Shown here: positions 1 to 4,901 of the stretch, piece after piece
How positions within the stretch are numbered: the stretch's first letter is position 1
How the letters are laid out: every line of letters begins with the position of its first letter
Source: Thermodesulfovibrionales bacterium
GTDB taxonomy: Bacteria > Nitrospirota > Thermodesulfovibrionia > Thermodesulfovibrionales > SM23-35
Assembly (NCBI GenBank): GCA_022013235.1
Contig: JAKLQR010000249.1
Location: 1-5,027 of the forward strand
Reading direction: 5' to 3'
DNA: 5,027 nucleotides
Translations under genes and position numbers: made by a program
The notes under the pieces: generated by a model
What the model saw: only the letters and a program-made list of their open reading frames with translations
The model's database searches: none
What the model was told of the DNA's origin: nothing

Positions 1-39
1 GTGATCGTCTGCGATGACAATGTCGATCACTTCATTCAT
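1..39 (-). CDS. Response regulator, N-terminal 13 codons (NarL/FixJ type, partial)
   Basis: Only the first 13 codons lie in the window, reading MNEVIDIVIADDH on the minus strand; the gene runs off the left edge. The hydrophobic strand followed by Asp-Asp-His is the usual beginning of a response regulator receiver domain, where the two Asp residues help bind Mg2+. DDH is typical of the NarL/FixJ class with a C-terminal LuxR-type helix-turn-helix, which is not visible here. The ATG at 39-37 overlaps the kinase stop (TGA at 38-36) in an ATGA arrangement. No clear Shine-Dalgarno precedes it, so translational coupling to the kinase is likely. HisKA_3 kinases normally pair with exactly this regulator class, which makes this the probable phosphotransfer partner. 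The identification rests on 13 residues plus context. Confidence 0.8.
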   Translation of the reverse strand, partial: MNEVIDIVIADDH

Positions 40-1991
40 TGGGCAGATATCACAGAAGAAGAATCCTTTAAGGGGATCCTCGCTGTCAGACAGGTGCCAT
101 TTCCCGGAGATGAATCGATATGCATTTGCCCCCTCAGCATCAGAACCCTTTCATTCATCCAGCGTAACCCAGCCGTATCCCGTGCATTCAGGACAGTCTC
201 ATAATCAAACCCGACCCCTTTGTCTGCTATCTTGATAACCAGCGCCTGGTGATTTTTTGCAACGAACACCGATGCCTCATTCACGCAGGCATGACGCGCC
301 ACATTCGTTAATGCTTCCTGGACGATGCGGTATGCCGCGGTTTCAATTTCAGAAGGGAACCGCATATCGAGTCCTTCGTGCTTGAATCTTACCTTCACGT
401 TCGTCTGGTTGGTGAACCTGTTGAAATGCCAGAACAAGGCGGGAAGCAGTCCAAGGTCATCGAGCATGGAAGGCCGCAGGTCAAGCGACATGTTCCTTAC
501 CCGTCCAAGGAGTTCCTGAACCAGATCTTGCACCTCACCCAGGCATGCGATGGTATTCTCAGAGGGCACTTTGATAAGCATGTCTATGGCAAGCTTCACT
601 CCGGTGAGGGCCTGTCCGACCTCGTCGTGAAGTTCCTGCGCAATATAGCGCCGTTCTGCCTCCTGGACATCAATCAGCCGTTTCGAAAGTACCTGTAACT
701 GTTCGGCATATTTCTGGAGCTTGTCCTCTGCATTTCTCCGTTCGATGATCTCACTCTCGAGTTCTTTAATGACAGCTTCGAGCTGAAATGTCCGTTCGAC
801 AACCCTCCGCTCGAGTTCTTCATTTAATTTTCTGATCTCCTCTTCAGCCCGTGTCCTTTCTGTCACATCCCTGACCACAACAACCGCGCCAATAACGTTC
901 CCTTCTTCAAGAATCGGTGCGCTGGTATATTCAACCGGCAGGCGGGTACCGTCTTTTCTCCAGAGCACTTCATCGCCCACCTTATAGATCAGCCCGTTTC
1001 TCAGTGTATCCAGAATCGGGCACGTTTCCCTGTCATAGGGAGTCCCATCAGTCCTGGAGTGCCGTAAGATGAAATGCGCGTTCTGCCCCAGAAGTTCATA
1101 ATCATCATATCCGGTCATAAAAAGCAACTCCGGGTTCACAAAAATCGTATTTCCGTCCTTGTCGACACCATAAATGCCTTCACCTACCGATTCAAGGATC
1201 AACCGCTTCTGATAGAGATTCTGTTCGAGTTCTCTTTGAATCCGCTTCTGCTCGGTTATATCCGTAAGAACTGCAAAACTCCCCTTGAACAGTCCCTGGG
1301 CGTCGAATATCGGCTGTGGAGATACAACGGTATGAATTTTCTGTCCGTTTTTTTTCGTCCAAACGACCTCATACGATCCGCTGTCGCCTTTTGTACGGCG
1401 GTTCAGTTGTTTTTGCATCTTTGCCCGGTTTTCTTCATCAAGGAATTCAAAGACATGCCTTCCGATCATCTCTTCCTGAGAATGGCCTACCAGCTCGCAG
1501 GTCTTATTATTCACAAACGTAATAAAACCTTTTTCGTTGAGCACGCCGAGACCCTCATTCATTGTATCAATGAGCATCTGGTAGCTATCCTTGCTCTTCC
1601 GGAGGGCAGTTTCGGCATCTTTGATTCTGATCATTGCCTGGATCCGGGATAAAAGCTCATGGCCTGAAACAGGGCGCACTATATACCCGTCCGCGCCTTC
1701 ATCAAGACCATAGGCCTGCTTTTCGGAAGATATCTCCATGCCGGAAATGAGCATTACATATGTTCCGGCCAGATCAGGGTCTGCTTTTATTTGTCTGCAG
1801 ATATCGATGCCGTTGATGTCCGGCAGCATGACATCAAGGAGGATCAGGTCAGGGTGTTCTTTCCGCACCAGTGAAAGGCCTTCTCTTCCATTCGATGCTT
1901 CGAGAACTTCATGCCCTGCGTGGCGCAGGAGGCTTGAATTGATAAAGAGGAGTTCCGGATCATCATCAACACAGAGGATTTTTGCTCTCAT
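36..1991 (-). CDS. Soluble hybrid sensor histidine kinase, REC-PAS-PAS-HisKA_3-HATPase_c
   Basis: A 651-residue NarX/DegS-class kinase that should autophosphorylate a His and pass the phosphate to the response regulator encoded just downstream. Residues 1-120 form a receiver domain: acidic pocket D9-D11, phospho-acceptor D53 in LLDVMLP, switch S83. The usual Lys of the K-P motif is Arg (R106-P107). PAS 1 lies at about 137-250 and PAS 2 at about 260-382; both end in D-I/V-T-E. PAS 2 carries the DGTPYDRETCPI insertion at 315-326. A coiled coil (about 382-450) leads to HisKA_3 with H455 in QELHDEVGQ. The ATPase domain has N-box E559-N563, G1 box D590-K-G-V-G-F, and GNGT at 630-633. No membrane segment or signal peptide is seen, so it is probably cytosolic. 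The start is the only Met before residue 55; GGGGAG (2005-2010) lies 13 bases upstream, a loose spacing. The signal sensed by the PAS domains is unknown. Confidence 0.96.
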   Translation of the reverse strand: MRAKILCVDDDPELLFINSSLLRHAGHEVLEASNGREGLSLVRKEHPDLILLDVMLPDINGIDICRQIKADPDLAGTYVMLISGMEISSEKQAYGLDEGADGYIVRPVSGHELLSRIQAMIRIKDAETALRKSKDSYQMLIDTMNEGLGVLNEKGFITFVNNKTCELVGHSQEEMIGRHVFEFLDEENRAKMQKQLNRRTKGDSGSYEVVWTKKNGQKIHTVVSPQPIFDAQGLFKGSFAVLTDITEQKRIQRELEQNLYQKRLILESVGEGIYGVDKDGNTIFVNPELLFMTGYDDYELLGQNAHFILRHSRTDGTPYDRETCPILDTLRNGLIYKVGDEVLWRKDGTRLPVEYTSAPILEEGNVIGAVVVVRDVTERTRAEEEIRKLNEELERRVVERTFQLEAVIKELESEIIERRNAEDKLQKYAEQLQVLSKRLIDVQEAERRYIAQELHDEVGQALTGVKLAIDMLIKVPSENTIACLGEVQDLVQELLGRVRNMSLDLRPSMLDDLGLLPALFWHFNRFTNQTNVKVRFKHEGLDMRFPSEIETAAYRIVQEALTNVARHACVNEASVFVAKNHQALVIKIADKGVGFDYETVLNARDTAGLRWMNERVLMLRGQMHIDSSPGNGTCLTARIPLKDSSSVISAQ

Positions 1992-2041
1992 TACTTTTTC
2001 TCTGCTCCCCAGAAAATCGGAAACGTTACCCGTACTTTTTT

Positions 2042-2050
2042 AGTATATCA
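2042..2050 (-). promoter_or_regulatory. Extended -10 promoter candidate for the kinase operon
   Basis: The minus strand reads TGATATACT, an extended -10 (TGn plus TATACT) about 50 bases before the kinase ATG. It would start a leader of roughly 45 bases containing the GGGGAG motif. No good -35 is found 16-18 bases upstream (the sequence there is GAATCC or similar), which fits an extended -10 or activator-dependent promoter. Inferred from sequence only. Confidence 0.45.
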
Positions 2051-2086
2051 TAAATCAGCAGCCGGATTCGGCAATTCATGAACCCC

Positions 2087-2103
2087 TTGGCAGGGAAAAT
2101 GCT
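2087..2103 (+). promoter_or_regulatory. Sigma-54-like -24/-12 promoter candidate for the radical SAM gene
   Basis: TTGGCAGGGAAAATGCT matches the sigma-54 consensus YTGGCACGN4TTGCW at most positions, with the diagnostic GG (2089-2090) and GC (2101-2102) exactly 10 bases apart. The mismatches are C to G after TGGCA and T to A before TGC. Transcription would begin near 2114, only about 9 bases before the ATG, giving an almost leaderless mRNA. A sigma-70 reading (TTGGCA at 2087-2092 and TACAAT at 2112-2117) has a 19-base spacer, longer than ideal. No bacterial enhancer-binding protein gene is in the window. Confidence 0.4.
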
Positions 2104-2124
2104 TTGTTTAGTACAATAAAGCAT
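2099..2124 (+). repeat. Inverted repeat overlapping the radical SAM start codon
   Basis: ATGCTTT (2099-2105) is perfectly repeated in inverse as AAAGCAT (2118-2124). The stem extends inward by a G-T wobble and two T-A pairs, leaving a 6-base centre (TAGTAC). The right arm contains the first two bases of the ATG. In DNA this could be an operator over the transcription start. In RNA made from a more upstream promoter it would bury the start codon. No Shine-Dalgarno is visible before this ATG. Confidence 0.55.
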
Positions 2125-3262
2125 GAATTATTTTTTATCGCAGGATGTAGTCCTGAAATGGCTCGAAACACCTTCTGTGTACCATATCACGAAAGACGAC
2201 CTCTATGAACTCGATGAAACGTCCTTTGCGTTCCTGAGGGAATGCGCTTCTGACCGCGGATGCCCCTCAGATGACCGAAAGTTTGTCGATTACTGTCTGG
2301 GAGAGGGGATTCTCACACGCATCAAAACTCCCGTAAAGCGCCCGCCTGTTCTCAAGTCGCCGGAGCCTTCCCTGCGCTACCTTGAATTGCAGATCACCGA
2401 ACGATGCAACCTGAAATGCAGGCATTGTTATATCCATAAGGATGTCCTTTCAGAACTGTCGTTCGTCGATATCAGGACTGTCCTGAAGGAATTCGAAGCG
2501 ATACAGGGGCTAAGGGTCATGATTACCGGCGGTGAACCCCTTCTGCACAGCAGATTTCCTGAAGTGAATGCATTGCTCCCCGAATTTGCATTCAGAAAGA
2601 TCCTGTTTACAAACGGCTTGCTGGTTGACGAACAATTCCTTGAGGATCTCTCTGTCGACGAAATCCAGGTCAGCATAGACGGGCTTGAAGACGCCCACGA
2701 CGCATTAAGGGGCAAAGGGTCTTTCAGAAAAGCGATGGATGCAGTGAGCAGAGCGCTTGACGCCGGATTTGAAGTCTCTGTCGCGACCATGGTCCATGCA
2801 AGGAACCTTGCCGACTTTGATACAATGGAAAGGATATTCAAAGAGAGAGGAATAAAGGACTGGACCGTCGATGTCCCTTGTGTATACGGCAGGCTTAAGA
2901 GCAACAGAGACTTTCAGATCAGTCCCGAACAGGGCGGAAAATATCTGCGATACGGGTTTGGCGAGGGCTTCCATTCAAGCACTCCCGGATTTGCCTGCGG
3001 GATGCATCTCATGAGCATTATGGCCGACGGGAGTATTGCCAAATGCACCTTTTATGGTGATCAGCCTGTCGGCCGGATCAGTGACGGCCTGAGGGAATGC
3101 TGGCAGAGGATTACCCCGGTGAGACTTGATGAACTGGCCTGTGACTGTGAACACCTCGAAGCCTGCAGGGGAGGATGCAGATACAGGGCTGCCTTGCTTG
3201 GCAATCCTTACGGGAAAGACCTTTACAAATGTTTTTCATATGATATAATGAAAAAAATATGA
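2123..3262 (+). CDS. Radical SAM/SPASM peptide maturase (putative)
   Basis: A 379-residue radical SAM enzyme with a C-terminal SPASM domain, the architecture of enzymes that modify ribosomal peptides. Residues about 20-65 (L-Y-E-L-D-E-T-S-F-A-F-L then G-I-L) resemble the PqqD/RRE fold that binds precursor peptides; this is inferred. The radical SAM core has C95-x3-C99-x2-C102 for the SAM-binding 4Fe-4S cluster, GGEP at 136-139 and the SIDG strand at 184-187. The SPASM part has C292, G303-x4-C308, C340-x-C342-x5-C348-x3-C352 and C370, enough ligands for one or two auxiliary clusters. The first SPASM pair is C-x-C rather than the usual C-x2-C. No signal peptide or membrane segment is seen. The ATG at 2123 gives a family-like N-terminus but has no Shine-Dalgarno. 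The 20-codon Cys peptide gene starts 48 bases after the stop and is the obvious substrate candidate. The exact chemistry (thioether, epimerisation or other) cannot be read from sequence. Confidence 0.93.
   Translation: MNYFLSQDVVLKWLETPSVYHITKDDLYELDETSFAFLRECASDRGCPSDDRKFVDYCLGEGILTRIKTPVKRPPVLKSPEPSLRYLELQITERCNLKCRHCYIHKDVLSELSFVDIRTVLKEFEAIQGLRVMITGGEPLLHSRFPEVNALLPEFAFRKILFTNGLLVDEQFLEDLSVDEIQVSIDGLEDAHDALRGKGSFRKAMDAVSRALDAGFEVSVATMVHARNLADFDTMERIFKERGIKDWTVDVPCVYGRLKSNRDFQISPEQGGKYLRYGFGEGFHSSTPGFACGMHLMSIMADGSIAKCTFYGDQPVGRISDGLRECWQRITPVRLDELACDCEHLEACRGGCRYRAALLGNPYGKDLYKCFSYDIMKKI
3222..3249 (+). promoter_or_regulatory. Internal sigma-70 promoter candidate for the small peptide gene
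   Basis: TTTACA (3222-3227) is followed after 16 bases by a perfect TATAAT (3244-3249), preceded by TG-A to give a full extended -10. It lies in the last 14 codons of the radical SAM gene. Transcription would begin near 3256 and, with the terminator at 3396-3436, produce an RNA of about 180 bases carrying only the 20-codon gene. Part of the match may be fortuitous, because the same bases encode the enzyme's C-terminus. Confidence 0.55.
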
Positions 3263-3265
3263 ATT

Positions 3266-3284
3266 TCCGGGAATGAATCCCGGA
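3266..3284 (+). repeat. Hairpin between maturase and peptide genes
   Basis: TCCGGGA (3266-3272) and TCCCGGA (3278-3284) form a perfect 7-base-pair, GC-rich stem with a 5-base loop, starting a few bases after the maturase stop. No T run follows, so it is not an intrinsic terminator. It would sit near the 5' end of the short transcript from the internal promoter, or between the two cistrons of a longer mRNA. It could stabilise the RNA or set relative expression; this role is inferred. Confidence 0.6.
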
Positions 3285-3310
3285 TTCCTCTACGAAAGGG
3301 GGGGTGTTGT

Positions 3311-3373
3311 ATGACAATCAAGAAAGTCTCGAAGAGGGTTTCCTTAACCTGCAAATGCAAGAGTTCCTGTTAA
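3311..3373 (+). CDS. 20-residue Cys-rich basic peptide, candidate RiPP precursor
   Basis: Encodes MTIKKVSKRVSLTCKCKSSC and ends in TAA. An exceptionally strong ribosome binding site, AAAGGGGGGG, ends six bases before the ATG, which argues for real translation despite the small size. The peptide has six Lys/Arg and no acidic residue. Its three Cys (C14, C16, C20) lie in the last seven residues as C-x-C-x3-C, with Cys as the final residue. It lies 48 bases downstream of the radical SAM/SPASM gene on the same strand, is preceded by its own promoter candidate and hairpin, and is followed by a strong terminator. These features fit a modified-peptide precursor with a short basic leader (about 1-12) and a Cys core. 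I do not recognise a named family. Alternatives are a metal-binding micropeptide or a leader peptide. There is no UGA, so selenocysteine is not suggested. Confidence 0.72.
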   Translation: MTIKKVSKRVSLTCKCKSSC

Positions 3374-3395
3374 GCGTCTGCGATTAGCTTTGCGG

Positions 3396-3436
3396 AAAAA
3401 AAAGGGAGGACGGTGTATCCGTCCTCCCTTTTTTTT
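3396..3436. terminator. Strong bidirectional intrinsic terminator
   Basis: A perfect 10-base-pair stem, GGGAGGACGG (3404-3413) and CCGTCCTCCC (3419-3428), has a TGTAT loop, with eight A before it and eight T after it. The whole is an 18-base perfect inverted repeat. It ends the peptide transcript on the plus strand, and by symmetry can stop transcription arriving on the minus strand from the ferritin-like gene. Confidence 0.95.
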
Positions 3437-3450
3437 AATGTCTATTATTT

Positions 3451-3596
3451 AGTGTCTGTTTATAAACGCAGGGTTTGTCATCCTCCGGCTTGACCGGGGG
3501 ATCCAGTCCCGAAAGCTTTCGGGATGATAATACTGGATTCCCGCCTTCGCGAGAATGACGAATTTTTATCGGAATCGCACTTTATAAACAAACTCT
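3451..3596. mobile_element. MITE/REP-like palindromic element, non-coding
   Basis: About 146 bases with nested inverted repeats. The outer arms AGTGTCTGTTTATAAA (3451-3466) and the complement of 3581-3596 (AGAGTTTGTTTATAAA) match at 14 of 16 positions. Inner arms at 3477-3507 and 3532-3559 both read GTCAT, a short GC hairpin, then GGATCCAGT/GGAATCCAGT when oriented inward. The centre is a perfect 18-base palindrome (3507-3524). The GTCATTC...GCGGGAATCCAG signature is typical of dispersed non-coding repeats in Nitrospirota- and Geobacter-like genomes (from memory, not searched). No ORF is present and no clear target-site duplication is visible at the edges. It fills the gap between two convergent genes, a usual neutral site for such elements, and would be transcribed as a structured 3' tail of the ferritin-like mRNA. 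Confidence 0.72.
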
Positions 3597-3605
3597 ACTT
3601 AATGG

Positions 3606-4106
3606 TTACGCCCAAGGGGTGCCGCCGTCAACGATGCTGTGCTCTTCCCACATAAACCAGTTCCCGGTGTCGTTCAGAAAAGAAAAGGTATTGGAAAAAA
3701 TGGCATAATGCTGTTCCTCCTCCTTTATGAGACGTTTGAACAGGTTTTTCTCTTTTTCCTGCTTTGCCTCTGCCTCAGCTTTCTTGTAGAATTCCACCCC
3801 TTCCTGTTCCATCTTCATGGCTATCTGAAAGGCCTCAAGTTCATCCTTAGTCGCCTCCACCTTCTTCATCATGGCGTCTTTTAAAGACTCGAAGACCGTT
3901 TTTATGTTTTTCATCGGGCTGGCTTCCTGCACGGTAATATCCACCTCTTTGAATATCTGCGAAAGCATCTGCAGATGCCTCTTTTCATCTTCCGTGACAC
4001 TGAGAAACATCTTCTTCCCGGCCGGATGGGTCGTTTTTTCTGCAGCTTCCCGGTAAAAGTCTATTGCGTCTTTTTCCATTCTGATCGCTATTTCGATGGC
4101 ATTCAT
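3606..4106 (-). CDS. Ferritin-like diiron protein (rubrerythrin-related)
   Basis: A 166-residue four-helix-bundle protein of the ferritin/rubrerythrin superfamily (COG1633 type), probably cytosolic and involved in peroxide or oxygen protection or iron handling in an anaerobe. Two homologous helix pairs carry the diiron ligands: E11 with E41-x2-H44 in the first half, and E100 with E130-x2-H133 in the second. The duplication is clear from IAIRMEKDAIDFYREAAE (6-23) against IAMKMEQEGVEFYKKAEA (95-112), including the conserved Tyr of each half. There is no C-terminal rubredoxin domain (no C-x2-C), so it is not a complete rubrerythrin; it instead ends in a Trp-rich tail (150-166). The start is set by AGGAGGA (4111-4117), four bases before the ATG. 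It has its own promoter candidate upstream and follows the nitroreductase on the same strand. The exact reaction cannot be assigned. Confidence 0.92.
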   Translation of the reverse strand: MNAIEIAIRMEKDAIDFYREAAEKTTHPAGKKMFLSVTEDEKRHLQMLSQIFKEVDITVQEASPMKNIKTVFESLKDAMMKKVEATKDELEAFQIAMKMEQEGVEFYKKAEAEAKQEKEKNLFKRLIKEEEQHYAIFSNTFSFLNDTGNWFMWEEHSIVDGGTPWA

Positions 4107-4139
4107 TGCATCCTCCTGATAGAGAAGTTTGTAAATTTC

Positions 4140-4168
4140 AGTTTAACCGTTTTTCGGGAGATAATCAA
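4140..4168 (-). promoter_or_regulatory. Sigma-70 promoter candidate for the ferritin-like gene
   Basis: On the minus strand TTGATT (4163-4168) and TAAACT (4140-4145) are separated by exactly 17 bases, each matching consensus at 4 of 6 positions, about 34 bases before the start codon. The odd palindrome CAACGTCGTTG (4166-4176) overlaps the -35 and could be a regulator site. No terminator is evident after the nitroreductase, so read-through from it is also possible. Confidence 0.5.
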
Positions 4169-4191
4169 CGTCGTTGCCGTCACCCGTGAGG

Positions 4192-4821
4192 TCAGTACTT
4201 CTCGAATCTGACAAACTCGTCGATATTTCTCCTGAACGCTCTCGGGAGGAGCGTTATCCCTGATTTGAGATATCCCACGGCAACAAGCATCGGGATAATC
4301 TTGTTTGCGGGGACGCCGAACTCATTTTTCACACAGTCTTCATCGAACCCGTCCATTGGATGGGTTTCGAGTCCCAATCCTTTTGCAGCGAGCATCAGAT
4401 TCATTGCGAACAAAGCGGTATTCTTTACCGCGAATACCTTCCTCTTCAGACTGTCTTCAGTGCTCTGGATATTTCTGGCCATATCTGCATAGGTTTCCCT
4501 CATCTCCGGCTTTAGATATCCCAGTTCCACCCAGCTGTCAAGCATACGGTCGAGATTCTCTTCCAGCCCCCTGGGATCGGCAACCATAATGAGCACTGCG
4601 GATGCCTCTTCCACCTTCGGCTGGTTAAAGGCGCACACTCTTAAGGCCTTTTTTCTTTCAGGGTCCCGTACCACAATCACCTTCCACGGCTGAAGGTTGA
4701 AAGAAGAGGGAGCCAGGTTTGCAATCTCCAGAAGCTCTCTCAGCGTATTTTCAGGGATTGTTTTTCCTGGTTCGAAGAAATTTATTGAACGTCTCTCCCT
4801 TATTGTTTGAATGATATCCAT
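4192..4821 (-). CDS. FMN-dependent nitroreductase family protein
   Basis: A 209-residue member of the nitroreductase superfamily (NfsB/FMN reductase-like): cytosolic, normally homodimeric flavoproteins that use NAD(P)H to reduce nitro groups, quinones or flavins. The start MDIIQTIRERRSINFF carries the FMN-phosphate Arg/Ser (R10, R11, S12). APSSFNLQPW (37-46) is the conserved FMN/substrate loop. Further family features are GLGLETHPMDGFD (148-160), the GVP...LVAVGY stretch (169-184) and the C-terminal PRAFRR...EFV (193-204). An in-frame ATG at 4845 would add eight residues (MMREKEQP). I prefer 4821 because AAAAGGAG (4828-4835) stands six bases before it, and because the likely promoter -10 overlaps the longer start. 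The natural substrate is unknown. It lies upstream of the ferritin-like gene on the same strand, which suggests a redox or stress role. Confidence 0.93.
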   Translation of the reverse strand: MDIIQTIRERRSINFFEPGKTIPENTLRELLEIANLAPSSFNLQPWKVIVVRDPERKKALRVCAFNQPKVEEASAVLIMVADPRGLEENLDRMLDSWVELGYLKPEMRETYADMARNIQSTEDSLKRKVFAVKNTALFAMNLMLAAKGLGLETHPMDGFDEDCVKNEFGVPANKIIPMLVAVGYLKSGITLLPRAFRRNIDEFVRFEKY

Positions 4822-4840
4822 AGGCTGCTCCTTTTCTCTC

Positions 4841-4868
4841 ATCATATCACATTCGAAATTAATATCAA
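4841..4868 (-). promoter_or_regulatory. Extended -10 sigma-70 promoter candidate for the nitroreductase
   Basis: The minus strand has TTGATA (4863-4868), a 16-base spacer and TGATATGAT (extended -10, TATGAT at 4841-4846). The start would be near 4834, giving a very short leader with AAAAGGAG at its 5' end. This supports translation from the ATG at 4821 rather than 4845. Confidence 0.6.
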
Positions 4869-4876
4869 GATTAATT
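4857..4876. promoter_or_regulatory. AT-rich dyad over the nitroreductase -35, possible operator
   Basis: AATTAAT (4857-4863) and ATTAATT (4870-4876) are perfect inverted arms around ATCAAG, covering the -35 hexamer. This is the usual place for a repressor operator. The sequence is AT-rich, so chance cannot be excluded, and no regulator can be named. Confidence 0.4.
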
Positions 4877-4901
4877 ATAATAAAAACTCATTACTGTCCG
4901 G

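Noticed and set aside
1..698. Several plus-strand open frames (1-204, 14-235, 325-519, 378-698)
   Set aside because: All are antisense to the HATPase/HisKA_3 region; the translations look like shadow peptides.
1074..1652. 192-codon plus-strand open frame
   Set aside because: It lies entirely antisense to the PAS-coding part of the kinase, which has clear motifs; the translation shows no domain and no RBS was evident.
2428..2974. Minus-strand open frames inside the radical SAM gene
   Set aside because: Antisense to a gene with intact CxxxCxxC, GGEP and SPASM motifs; no recognisable product.
3263..3310. Intrinsic terminator after the maturase gene
   Set aside because: The 3266-3284 hairpin has no following T run, so read-through into the peptide gene is expected.
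3311..3400. Selenocysteine extension of the small peptide
   Set aside because: The stop is TAA, not TGA, and no selenocysteine-insertion hairpin is evident just after it; the downstream hairpin is a classic terminator.
3440..3600. CRISPR repeats or a tRNA in the palindromic region
   Set aside because: There are only inverted arms, no regularly spaced direct repeats, and no cloverleaf with an acceptor stem and T-loop.
3441..3605. Target-site duplication flanking the MITE-like element
   Set aside because: The bases outside 3451 and 3596 share no convincing direct repeat; the element's precise ends are therefore uncertain.
4822..4845. Upstream in-frame ATG of the nitroreductase adding MMREKEQP
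   Set aside because: It has no RBS and overlaps the predicted -10; the RBS at 4828-4835 serves the ATG at 4821.
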